Assembly (NCBI GenBank): GCA_964457225.1
Contig: CAYWEM010000006.1
Location: 62,001-126,000 of the forward strand
Reading direction: 5' to 3'
DNA from: CAYWEM01 sp964457225
Lineage (GTDB): Bacteria; Acidobacteriota; Aminicenantia; UBA2199
DNA length: 64,000 nt
The translations under genes and the position numbers were made by a program. Positions 16,160 to 24,436 of the stretch are shown in pieces (position 1 is the first letter of the stretch; every line of letters begins with the position of its first letter). The notes beneath the pieces were generated by a model. It ran no database searches and was not told the DNA's origin. It saw only the letters and a list, made by a program, of their open reading frames with translations.

Positions 16160-17257
16160 CTAGTCAGCGGCCCGGTTCAGGGCGGCTTCAATGCGCCGCA
16201 GGCCTTCCTTCATGGTCAGTTCATCCCAGACCGCGGCCAGGCGGAAATTGCGCGGCATTTCAAACAACGACCCGCGGGTCACGCTCATGGAATACTCGGA
16301 AGCCAGGATGCGGTGAAATTCATCCACGTCTATGCCGGCTTTGATTTCCGGGAAAAAAAGCACGCCGTTGCGGGGAATATAGGTAGTCAGTAATTCAGTC
16401 CGGTCAATGTAGGAAATGACCAGTTCCCGGTTCCGGCGAACTCTTTCGCGCACCCGCTCCTCCAGGCTGTCATAGGCCGGTGAGGAAAGCAGCAGGTGGG
16501 CCAGATGCAAAGGTGTTATGGGTAATTCCGGAGTAATTAAATCCTGAAAATTCCTGGCTTTTTCCAGCACTTCGGACGGAGCGAAAGCCCAACCGACGCG
16601 CATTGAACCCAGACCATGAAACTTGGCCAGGGAACCGGTTATGATGAAACCCGGGTAATCGGTGAACAGGGAGTTTTCCCGGTAGTAGCGGCCATAGGCT
16701 TCATCGATGAGCACGTGAAGTTCCAGGTCGCGGCTTATTTCCTTCAGACTCTGCAGGGTTTCCTGGGACAACTGGTTGCCCGAGGGATTGTGAGAATCAG
16801 TCAGCACTATCATCCTGGTTTTATCCGAAACAGCCTCGGCCAGGGCTTGCGGGCTCAGGCTGAAATCAACCGGGTCACGAGGCAGTCTTTTTACCTGGGC
16901 GCCCAGGGACATGGGCACTTTCAGCAAGGGCTCGTAAGCCGGAAACTCCACCAGCACCTCATCACCAGGCTGCAGCAGGGCCGCCATGACCAGGTAATTG
17001 GCCATGCTGGCTCCCAATGAAAGCAGAATGTTTTCCTCGGGCACTCCTTCCCGCCGGCTGAGAGTGGTGCGCAGGTCACGGCTGCCGCAGGCCAGATCGG
17101 CGGGCATGGCGGCAAGGCGGATGTTTTCCCTGCTGAAGGGCAGTTCATCAGGTTGGAGCATGAAGCCCATGTTGGACAGGGAAAAATTGATCTCATGCCT
17201 GACGATGTCAGTCCTGATTTCACGCAGATGTGTTATCTGTTTCGCTCTTTCGTCCAT
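16160..17257 (-). CDS. PLP-dependent aminotransferase class I/II
   Basis: The 365-residue fold-type I aminotransferase has the family landmarks. These are GASMANYLVMAALLQPGDEV (cofactor loop), DSHNPSGNQLS (Asn contacting PLP), VLIDEAYGRYY (Asp to the pyridine N, Tyr to O3') and the PLP-lysine block GSLAKFHGLGSMRVGW (Lys about 227). The C-terminal RLAAVW region holds the Arg that usually binds the substrate carboxylate. The substrate is not predictable; aspartate, aromatic amino acids or histidinol phosphate are family options. It starts 3 bases after the stop of the Clp-like ATPase gene, with a GGAGGAATAAAAA ribosome site, so both belong to one operon. Confidence 0.88.
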   Translation of the reverse strand: MDERAKQITHLREIRTDIVRHEINFSLSNMGFMLQPDELPFSRENIRLAAMPADLACGSRDLRTTLSRREGVPEENILLSLGASMANYLVMAALLQPGDEVLVEFPAYEPLLKVPMSLGAQVKRLPRDPVDFSLSPQALAEAVSDKTRMIVLTDSHNPSGNQLSQETLQSLKEISRDLELHVLIDEAYGRYYRENSLFTDYPGFIITGSLAKFHGLGSMRVGWAFAPSEVLEKARNFQDLITPELPITPLHLAHLLLSSPAYDSLEERVRERVRRNRELVISYIDRTELLTTYIPRNGVLFFPEIKAGIDVDEFHRILASEYSMSVTRGSLFEMPRNFRLAAVWDELTMKEGLRRIEAALNRAAD

Positions 17258-17260
17258 TTT

Positions 17261-19105
17261 TTATTCCTCCGGATCGCCGCCGGTCTTCTTCCCGGAACTA
17301 TGTGTTGTTTTACCGCCTTTTTTCCAGGGTTTGACTGCTATCCGCAATTCCCCTTCATGCACAGAGAAACTGAGCTCTATGTTTTGTCCGTGAACGTTCA
17401 AGGCGTCGATCAAGGCGGTCTTGACTTTTCTTTCAATAAAGTCATGCAGGGCATGGGCGTATCTGCCGGAAGCACCGGCCAGGCGGGCGATCAGGCTGAT
17501 AAGTTCATCCGACCATTTCAACCGAACACGGTGCCGGCTGGAAAAAACGGCGGACAATTCCCTGAGCATGTCTTCGGCCAGCATGATCAATTGATCCTGT
17601 TCCAGCGGCGTGAATTCAATTATCTCGTCAACCCAGTCCAGCAGGTTCATGATCTTGGCCGGAATCAGCACCTGGGGTTTCGAACGGCCGCCGCTGATAA
17701 AGCCGATGGTCTGCTCCTTCTGCTCCACTCCGATCCTGGTCAGGCTGAGAATCACGATGGTTCTTGACAGGGCATGCCGCCCACCTGAACGATCGATGAT
17801 TTCTCCACGCTTCAGAGCTTCCCCGATGAAATAAAGCACTGCTGAATGCGCTTCCTGAACGTTTTCCAGCAGCAGTACAGAAAAAGGGTGAGCTTCGATT
17901 GCGGCCAGCAGGGCACCCTCTCCTGATCCGGAGGGATCGTTGAGCAGCTTTTCCACGTCTTCGGCCCGGTTGAATTCGGAAAGATCAATGGTGCGCAGTT
18001 TGTCGGCGGCGGCGAAGAAGTATTCAGCAATACGACGGGCCACAAAGCTCTTGCCTATGCCCGGCGGGCCCAGAAAAAGCAATATGGCCTGGGGTCTTTG
18101 CCGGTCATCTGCCTGTTGCAGGTAGGAAAGTTTTAAAACCCTGGTGATCTCTATCAGGGCCTGCTCCTGGTTGATCACCCGGGAACTCAGGTAAGGCAGC
18201 AATCCCTCGTAAAGTTTAGCGGGATCCCTGCGAATGACTTCCCCGGGCAGCCTGGTTATCTCGGCCACGCTCTGGTAAATATGATCAACATCCAGCTTGG
18301 AGGCTTTTTTCAGGGCGGCCTTGGCCGCGGCCCCGTCGAGCAGTTCAACGACTTTGTCTGGAAAAGCCCGGTGCGGGATAAAGCGCCGGGCCAGCCGGTA
18401 TATCAGGCCGAAGAGAGATTCGGGTATCTTCAGGCGGTAATATCGGCTGAAATAAGGCGCGATCCCGGCCAGGATTTTCATCATTTCCTGCTGATCCGGC
18501 TCCTCCATGAAAATCGTATTGGCATTGGCGCCGAGGAAATCATCGTTCTTGATGAAGCGGTAATAGTCTTCCGGTGTGGTAGCGGCGATAACGGTAAACT
18601 CCTTGCGGGCTATGGAGTTCTTGAGCAGGTTTTGAATGTGAATGACGTTCTGCCGTCGCTGACCTGAGGTCATCAGCCTGACCACCAGTTCATCCAGAAA
18701 CAGGATCACCCGGCGGCCGTTTTTGCGGATTTCACTGACCAGGGCTTCGAATTCACGCAACAGTGTTTCATAACTCTGCTGGGCGTGAAAGAAGGTATTC
18801 ACTGACAGCTCCAGGACGGTCTTGCCGCGCAGGGGCTCGGGCGTTTCCTCTTCACCCAGGCGGGCGGCCAGGGAAGTAATGAACGCAGTCTTGCCAACGC
18901 CTGGTCTTCCGACCAGAATTACGTTGTTTTTCAAACGACGCAGCAGGGTTTCCATGACAGCTTCCCTTTCTCTTTCCCGCCCGATGAAAGGCATGCCCTC
19001 AGGATCGGCGGCCCTCAGGCTGAGGTTGCTGACGTAAGGTTCGAACTGCGGCGGAATGATGAAATCAGTGCTTACTTCAAGCCTGCCTTTACGCTCTTTA
19101 TTCAT
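17261..19105 (-). CDS. Clp-like double AAA+ ATPase with degenerate second Walker B
   Basis: About 614 residues with two AAA+ modules. The first has Walker A GRPGVGKT and Walker B VILFLDEL; the second (ClpB-D2 type) has Walker A GPPGIGKS. In the second module the Walker B reads SVLLLENVQEAH, where ClpB-type proteins have LLDEVEKAH, so the catalytic Asp-Glu is changed to Glu-Asn. Hydrolysis there is probably lost while nucleotide binding may remain. There is no Clp N domain or ClpB middle coiled coil, so it is not a disaggregase. The start at 19105 is chosen because its ATGA overlaps the stop of the upstream gene; an in-frame ATG at 19147 is less likely. It sits inside a polysaccharide operon. 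Its client is unknown. Confidence 0.8.
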   Translation of the reverse strand: MNKERKGRLEVSTDFIIPPQFEPYVSNLSLRAADPEGMPFIGREREREAVMETLLRRLKNNVILVGRPGVGKTAFITSLAARLGEEETPEPLRGKTVLELSVNTFFHAQQSYETLLREFEALVSEIRKNGRRVILFLDELVVRLMTSGQRRQNVIHIQNLLKNSIARKEFTVIAATTPEDYYRFIKNDDFLGANANTIFMEEPDQQEMMKILAGIAPYFSRYYRLKIPESLFGLIYRLARRFIPHRAFPDKVVELLDGAAAKAALKKASKLDVDHIYQSVAEITRLPGEVIRRDPAKLYEGLLPYLSSRVINQEQALIEITRVLKLSYLQQADDRQRPQAILLFLGPPGIGKSFVARRIAEYFFAAADKLRTIDLSEFNRAEDVEKLLNDPSGSGEGALLAAIEAHPFSVLLLENVQEAHSAVLYFIGEALKRGEIIDRSGGRHALSRTIVILSLTRIGVEQKEQTIGFISGGRSKPQVLIPAKIMNLLDWVDEIIEFTPLEQDQLIMLAEDMLRELSAVFSSRHRVRLKWSDELISLIARLAGASGRYAHALHDFIERKVKTALIDALNVHGQNIELSFSVHEGELRIAVKPWKKGGKTTHSSGKKTGGDPEE

Positions 19106-20496
19106 GCGTTCCGGTCTATGAAGCGCAGTTTCAGCAGAGTACGCCACAGTATGCCCAGGTCCAGCATGAAGGTCCAGTTCTGGATATAGTAAATGTCGAA
19201 TTCAATCCGCTTGTCCAGCGAGGTGTTGCCGCGCAGGCCGTGTACCTGTGCCCAGCCGGTCATTCCGGTTTTGACCCGATGGCGCAGCATGTACCTGGGA
19301 ATTTTTTCCTTGAAGGAATCGACGAATTCTGGCCGCTCCGGCCGGGGACCGACCAGGCTCATGTCGCCCGTAATGACGTTCCACAACTGGGGTAATTCGT
19401 CGAGCGACAGCCTGCGCATAACCCTGCCGCTGCGGGTAACCCGCTGGTCATTGGGCGGTGACCAGACGGCCCCGGTCTCCTTTTCCGCCTCTTTGATCAT
19501 GGTCCTGAACTTGACCATCTTGAACACCCGGCCGTCAAGCCCAACCCGTTTCTGTCGGAAAAAAACCGGGCCGCTGGAATCTATTTTTACTATCAGGGCC
19601 AGTAAGGCCAGCAGGGGCAGGGTGCAGACCAGGCCCGCGGAACTGACCAGCAGGTCGAAGGCCCTTTTCAAAGCGGCCCGCCAGCCGATCAGGGGAATGT
19701 CTCCCAGGTGAATGACCGGAATTCCTTCCAGGTGCTCCATACCTGCCTTGAGCGAAGCCATCTGCAGCAAGTCCGGTATCAGCCGGACGTCGATCAGGTT
19801 GCTGTTGGCCTTTTCAATCAGTTCCATGATGGTGGCGTATTCGCTCAGGGGCAGGGCGATGAACAAGTCGGTAATTGATAGTTCACGGACAACTCTTTCC
19901 AGGTCCCGGTATTCCCCGTGTACTCCGGGACCGGGCTCAGCATTCAGAAAACCACAGACCTGGATGCCGAAATGCTTGTAATTGCGGAGCTTTTCAGCAG
20001 TCAGCAGTCCCAGTTCACCGGCTCCGGCGATCAGCACTCTGGAGAACCCGTTTTTTTTCATGGTCACACTGCGAAAAACCCGGAACACCAGCAGTCTTAA
20101 GGTGAAAATAAGAAAAACGGCCAGTACTGCATATACCAGCAGGTAGGTGTGCGAAACCTCAAAATCAACGAAACTGTAAGAGCTCAGGTAACTGAACAGC
20201 AACAGGATGAAGAAAGCGGTCACCACTGCGTTGACCATGACCAGGAAAAGGTCGTCGAGCCGATTGCGCCGCAACTTGACCCGGTAGAATCCCTGCAGGG
20301 AAAAGTAGACCATGTGAACCAGCAGAAGCGCCGGCAAGACCACCAGGTAATCCCTGAAATCGGGTATCCCCTTGGGGACGCCCAATATATCTGAACAAAA
20401 ACGCAGCCAGAAAGAAAGGAAAAAAGCCGTGCTGATCGCCAGCATGTCGACCAGCACGTAAAATTGGGCCAATTGGCGCCGGCGTTTCCTGATCAT
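19102..20496 (-). CDS. Polyprenyl glycosyl-phosphotransferase initiating exopolysaccharide synthesis
   Basis: The 464-residue protein has four to five N-terminal transmembrane helices, a CoA-binding-like Rossmann region (LIAGAGELGLLTAEKL, about 165) and a fifth helix. The C-terminal catalytic sugar-transferase domain of the WcaJ/WbaP type has KRAFDLLVSSAGLV, FFRQKRVGLDG, FKMVKFRTM, RRLSLDELPQLWNVITGDMS, LVGPRPERPEF and VKTGMTGWAQVHGLRG. Such enzymes move a sugar-1-phosphate (often glucose or galactose) onto undecaprenyl phosphate at the inner membrane. It overlaps the glycosyltransferase gene upstream by 4 bases (ATGA) and the ATPase gene downstream by 4 bases. The sugar specificity is not determinable. 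Confidence 0.92.
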   Translation of the reverse strand: MIRKRRRQLAQFYVLVDMLAISTAFFLSFWLRFCSDILGVPKGIPDFRDYLVVLPALLLVHMVYFSLQGFYRVKLRRNRLDDLFLVMVNAVVTAFFILLLFSYLSSYSFVDFEVSHTYLLVYAVLAVFLIFTLRLLVFRVFRSVTMKKNGFSRVLIAGAGELGLLTAEKLRNYKHFGIQVCGFLNAEPGPGVHGEYRDLERVVRELSITDLFIALPLSEYATIMELIEKANSNLIDVRLIPDLLQMASLKAGMEHLEGIPVIHLGDIPLIGWRAALKRAFDLLVSSAGLVCTLPLLALLALIVKIDSSGPVFFRQKRVGLDGRVFKMVKFRTMIKEAEKETGAVWSPPNDQRVTRSGRVMRRLSLDELPQLWNVITGDMSLVGPRPERPEFVDSFKEKIPRYMLRHRVKTGMTGWAQVHGLRGNTSLDKRIEFDIYYIQNWTFMLDLGILWRTLLKLRFIDRNA

Positions 20497-21581
20497 TTTT
20501 TCAATCCGTCAATAAATTTTTTCATTTTTTCCCGGAATTCAGACTTGGCAAATGCCAGGCTGCTCCGCCGTAGTAAAACGGGATCGATCTCCTGGTTTTC
20601 AGCCCGCTGCAGGGCCGTCTCCAGGCCGGCTGCACTCTGCTCCTTGAAAAGAAAGCCGTTTTCCCCGTCCCGCACCGAATCGAGTACTCCCCCCGCGGCA
20701 TAGGCAATGACCGGGGTGGCGCAGGCCAGGGCTTCGACAAAACCAATGCCGAAATCCTCGATGCCGGCCTGCAGTAAACCGCGGGCCCGCTGAAAAAGTC
20801 TCAACAACTCATCCGCGGAAAGTCCCTCGCGAAAACAAATACTGGGACCGGCCAGCCGCTGCAGCCGCTTTTTTTCCGGTCCGCGGCCGACCACCACCAG
20901 CCGGCGCCTGCTGCGGTTACAGGCCTCGATCAGGATGTCAACCCGCTTGTAAGGCACCAGCGCCGAGACCGCCAGGTAATAATCGTCTTTTCCTTCAGCG
21001 CCGGGCTGGAAGAAATCGGTGTCAACCGGGGGGTGGATGACATGGGCTTCGCGGCGATAGTATGACCAGATGCGCTGCCTGACAAAACTGGAGTTGGCCA
21101 GAAAATGATCCACCCGGGAAGAACTGCAGATATCCCAGATCCGCAATCTGGAAACGGCCGCAGAAATATGCCGCCTGCGCCAGCCGCGCAGGTTGCCGAA
21201 ATAGGAAAAATACTGGTCCCAGGCGTAACGCATAGGAGAGTGCAGGTAGCTGACATGCAGGGCCCCGGGCCTGGGGATCGCACCTTTGGCCACGCAATGT
21301 GAACTGCTGATGACCAGGTCGTAGTTCTGCAGGTCGAATTCTTCTATCAGGCGGGGAAAACTGCTGAGAAACCAGCGGTAATTCCTGCGGGCCAGGGGGT
21401 TTCGATTCAGCCCGGAAGAAATAATCCGCCTTTTTTGCAGGCTGGGTGAAAGCTTTTCCCTTTCCAGGAAGAGAGTGAAAATATCGGCCTGCGGGTAGAT
21501 GGCGGCGATTTCCTCGAGAACTTTTTCGCCGCCTCTCATGCCGTTCAGCCAGTCATGGACAAGAGCCACTTTTTCCTGCAT
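20493..21581 (-). CDS. Family 4 (group 1) glycosyltransferase
   Basis: The 362-residue GT-B glycosyltransferase starts with VALVHDWLNGMRGGEKVLEE, the glycine-rich acceptor-side loop of GT4 enzymes. Its C-terminal Rossmann domain has VPYKRVDILIEACN, RLVVVGRGPEKKRL and the E-x7-E nucleotide-sugar motif region (EDFGIGFVEALACATPVIAY). It probably adds the second sugar to the lipid carrier primed by the next gene. It is the first gene of a five-gene minus-strand operon ending at 15123, with a leaderless-type promoter at 21592-21620. Confidence 0.9.
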   Translation of the reverse strand: MQEKVALVHDWLNGMRGGEKVLEEIAAIYPQADIFTLFLEREKLSPSLQKRRIISSGLNRNPLARRNYRWFLSSFPRLIEEFDLQNYDLVISSSHCVAKGAIPRPGALHVSYLHSPMRYAWDQYFSYFGNLRGWRRRHISAAVSRLRIWDICSSSRVDHFLANSSFVRQRIWSYYRREAHVIHPPVDTDFFQPGAEGKDDYYLAVSALVPYKRVDILIEACNRSRRRLVVVGRGPEKKRLQRLAGPSICFREGLSADELLRLFQRARGLLQAGIEDFGIGFVEALACATPVIAYAAGGVLDSVRDGENGFLFKEQSAAGLETALQRAENQEIDPVLLRRSSLAFAKSEFREKMKKFIDGLKK

Positions 21582-21591
21582 TGCGTTTTAA

Positions 21592-21620
21592 ATTGTACAC
21601 TTCAAGCACCGGAAAAGCAA
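21592..21620 (-). promoter_or_regulatory. Promoter of the glycosyltransferase operon, leaderless arrangement
   Basis: Minus strand: TTGCTT (21615-21620), a 17-base spacer and TACAAT (21592-21597), 10 bases before the ATG at 21581. No Shine-Dalgarno sequence is visible. Confidence 0.45.
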
Positions 21621-21652
21621 ACCTCGAAGCCGGGGCCGGGAGGAAAACGGGA

Positions 21653-21681
21653 TTGCATTTCCGGTGCGCCTGGATTATAAT
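21653..21681 (+). promoter_or_regulatory. Promoter for the UPF0316-transketolase operon
   Basis: TTGCAT (21653-21658), a 17-base spacer and a perfect TATAAT (21676-21681), 43 bases before the ATG at 21725, which has its own GAGGAG ribosome site. Confidence 0.6.
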
Positions 21682-21724
21682 TTTTACCAGTTACCCTGGA
21701 TAAATTCCTTGAGGAGATGCCCTG

Positions 21725-22324
21725 ATGCTGGAAGATTCTTTCTTTCATTCAGACCTTTTCAAACTGCTGATTCTGCCCCTGCTGATTTTCCTGGCCCGTA
21801 TCATCGATGTCAGCCTGCAGACCATCCGCATCATAATGGTCTCCAAGGGAATACGCCTGATGGCGTCTGTACTTGGTTTCTTCGAGGTCTTCATCTGGCT
21901 GCTGGCCATCGGCCAGATCATGACCAACCTGACCAATTTCCTTTGCTATTTTGCCTATGCCGCCGGCTTCGCTTTCGGCACCTGGATCGGCATGATAATT
22001 GAATCACGGCTGTCGATCGGGAAGGTCATAATCAGGGTTATAACAGGCCGGGAGGCCGGCGACCTGGTCGAACACCTCCGGAAAATGAACTACGGTATAA
22101 CCACAATTGATGCCGAAGGAGCGGCCGGTAATGTCATGATCATCTTTTCCATCGTCAAGCGCCAGATGATCGATGAATTCATCCAGACCGTTTATCGCTT
22201 CAATCCCAAGGCTTTCTATTCAATTGAGGATGTGCGTTACGTAACTGAACAAGCCATGACCGGTATGCCGGCCCTGAAGAAAACCCCCTTTCATTTCCTG
22301 CGGCTTTTAAGAAAAAGCAAGTGA
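21725..22324 (+). CDS. UPF0316/DUF2179 family membrane protein
   Basis: The 199-residue protein has three transmembrane helices at the N-terminus, with the family hallmark IIDVSLQTIRIIMVSKG and a GTWIGMIIE segment. A cytosolic DUF2179-like domain follows (about residues 105-180, VIRVITGREAGDLVEHLRK). Members are widespread and their function is not established; related DUF2179 domains bind nucleotides in other proteins. The ribosome site GAGGAG lies 8 bases before the ATG. Transketolase follows 30 bases downstream, so the two are probably co-transcribed. Confidence 0.88.
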   Translation: MLEDSFFHSDLFKLLILPLLIFLARIIDVSLQTIRIIMVSKGIRLMASVLGFFEVFIWLLAIGQIMTNLTNFLCYFAYAAGFAFGTWIGMIIESRLSIGKVIIRVITGREAGDLVEHLRKMNYGITTIDAEGAAGNVMIIFSIVKRQMIDEFIQTVYRFNPKAFYSIEDVRYVTEQAMTGMPALKKTPFHFLRLLRKSK

Positions 22325-22354
22325 CGAATCCAAACACCCAAGAGGAGTATCAAC

Positions 22355-24415
22355 ATGAAGCAAGCTGAAATGGAACATCTTTGCGCCCATACCATCCGCT
22401 TTCTTTCACTTGACGCGATACAGAAGGCAAACAGCGGCCATCCCGGCATGCCGCTGGGCGCCGCCGAGCTTTCCCTGGTGCTCTGGTCTTCCTACCTGCG
22501 CCATGATACGGCCGCCCCGGACTGGTTCGACCGGGACCGCTTCGTACTCTCTGCCGGTCATGGCTCCATGCTACTTTACAGCCTGCTGCACCTGAGCGGT
22601 TACCCCTTGGGGATAGATGATCTCAAATCCTTCCGCCAGTTGGAAAGCCTGACTCCCGGGCACCCCGAAAGAGGTCACGTTCCCGGAGTGGAGGTCACCA
22701 CCGGCCCCCTGGGCCAGGGACTGGCCAACTCCGTCGGCCTGGCCATGGCCGAAGCCCATTTGGCCGCCCGTTTCAACCGCCCCGGCCACGAAATCATAGA
22801 TCACTACACCTGGGCCCTGGTTTCCGATGGCGACCTGATGGAGGGAATCAGCTCCGAAGCCGCTTCTCTGGCCGGGCACCTCAGGCTCGGCAAGCTGATA
22901 GTCATCTATGACGACAACCAGATTTCCCTGGCCGGCTCCACTGAACTGAGTTTCACCGAGGACCGGGCCGGCCGCTTCGCCGCCTGCGGCTGGCAGACCA
23001 TAGAAGTCAGCGACGGTCACGATCTGGATAGCCTGCGGGCCGCCATGGCCGAAGCAAAAAAGGAAAAATCAAAACCCACGCTGATCCTGGCCCGTACCCG
23101 CATTGCCCGAGGTTCCGCCAACCTTGAGGGTTCGTTCCAGGCTCACGGCTCTCCTTTCGGCTCCGAAGAAGTGAAACGCACCAAGGAAAAGGCCGGTTGG
23201 CCGCTGAACCCCGATTTTCACGTGCCCGCGGAAGTCAGGGAGTACTTTCGCCGGAGCGGAGAAAAAGGCGCCCGAGCCCGTGAAGAATGGCTTCACCGCC
23301 TGTCCGCCTATGAAAAAAGCTTTCCGGCCGAAGCCGCGGAACTGCACAGGATAATTGCCGGCGAATTGCCCTCGGAGTGGGCGGACGCCGTCCCAGAATT
23401 CCCGGCCTCGGAAAAAGGCATGGCCACCAGGGTGGCCGCGGCAAAGGTTCTCGATTCACTGGCCGCTGTGATTCCGGAAATGACCGGGGGTTCTGCGGAT
23501 CTCAATCCATCCACCCAGACCGTTATCAGCGGTGGAGGAGATTTCCAGTCAGAGGCCTTCCAGCCGGCTGACCGCCAGGGGGCAGTCGGTGGAGCCTGGG
23601 GCTACCAGGGCCGCAACATCCACTTCGGAGTTCGGGAGCATGCCATGGCCGCGGCCGCCAACGGCCTGGCCGCTCACGGCGGCATATTGCCGTTCGTCTC
23701 AACCTTCCTGGTGTTTTCCGACTACCTGAGGCCCAGCCTGCGTCTGGCCGCACTGATGCGTCTGCAGGTGATTCACGTTTACACTCACGATTCCATCGGG
23801 GTCGGTGAAGACGGCCCCACCCATCAACCGGTGGAACATTACGCCGCACTCAGGGCCATTCCCAACCTGCAGGTCATCCGGCCCGCCGATGCCAATGAAA
23901 CGGCCTGGGCCTGGAAAATGGCCCTGGAAAAGCATGATGGCCCGACTGCCCTGATTCTGTCCCGCCAGGCCCTGCCTGTCCTGGACCGGAACAAGTTCGC
24001 ACCTGCCTCGGGAATAACACGAGGAGCCTATGTCATCAGCCCCGAAGTAAAATCCAATCCCGACCTGATTTTGATCGCCAGCGGTTCGGAAGTCGCCCCG
24101 GCCCTCGAAGCCCAGTTCACCCTCCAGGCTGAAGGAATTGCAGTCAGGGTGGTTTCCATGCCCTGTCGAGAACTGTTCGCCGCTCAAACTGCAGCCTATC
24201 GTGAAGAAGTTCTGCCGGCCGGTGTTAAAGCTCGCCTGGTTGTAGAGGCCGGCATTGAAATGGGCTGGCACAATTTTTACGGGCCCTGGGGTGAAATGAT
24301 CTCCATGAACGGCTTCGGCATCTCGGCCCCGGGGCCCCAGCTGATGGCGCAGTTCGGGTTCACTGCCTCCAATATCTGCGTTCGGGCCCGGGCCCTGCTT
24401 GAAAACCTGAAGTAA
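22355..24415 (+). CDS. tkt: Transketolase
   Basis: The 686-residue thiamine-diphosphate enzyme of the pentose phosphate pathway moves two-carbon units between sugar phosphates. Landmarks are KANSGHPGMPLG (catalytic His), SAGHGSMLLYSLLHL, VTTGPLGQGLANSVGLAMAE, the ThDP/Mg site SDGDLMEGISSEA and DDNQIS, and FGVREHAMAAAANG with the catalytic Glu. Also present are YTHDSIGVGEDGPTHQPVEH and the C-terminal NGFGISAPG. Full length for the family, cytosolic, with an AGAGGAG ribosome site. It provides pentoses and erythrose-4-phosphate; no other pentose phosphate gene is in the window. Confidence 0.97.
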   Translation: MKQAEMEHLCAHTIRFLSLDAIQKANSGHPGMPLGAAELSLVLWSSYLRHDTAAPDWFDRDRFVLSAGHGSMLLYSLLHLSGYPLGIDDLKSFRQLESLTPGHPERGHVPGVEVTTGPLGQGLANSVGLAMAEAHLAARFNRPGHEIIDHYTWALVSDGDLMEGISSEAASLAGHLRLGKLIVIYDDNQISLAGSTELSFTEDRAGRFAACGWQTIEVSDGHDLDSLRAAMAEAKKEKSKPTLILARTRIARGSANLEGSFQAHGSPFGSEEVKRTKEKAGWPLNPDFHVPAEVREYFRRSGEKGARAREEWLHRLSAYEKSFPAEAAELHRIIAGELPSEWADAVPEFPASEKGMATRVAAAKVLDSLAAVIPEMTGGSADLNPSTQTVISGGGDFQSEAFQPADRQGAVGGAWGYQGRNIHFGVREHAMAAAANGLAAHGGILPFVSTFLVFSDYLRPSLRLAALMRLQVIHVYTHDSIGVGEDGPTHQPVEHYAALRAIPNLQVIRPADANETAWAWKMALEKHDGPTALILSRQALPVLDRNKFAPASGITRGAYVISPEVKSNPDLILIASGSEVAPALEAQFTLQAEGIAVRVVSMPCRELFAAQTAAYREEVLPAGVKARLVVEAGIEMGWHNFYGPWGEMISMNGFGISAPGPQLMAQFGFTASNICVRARALLENLK

Positions 24416-24436
24416 CCCGACAACCAAGCCCGGGCA

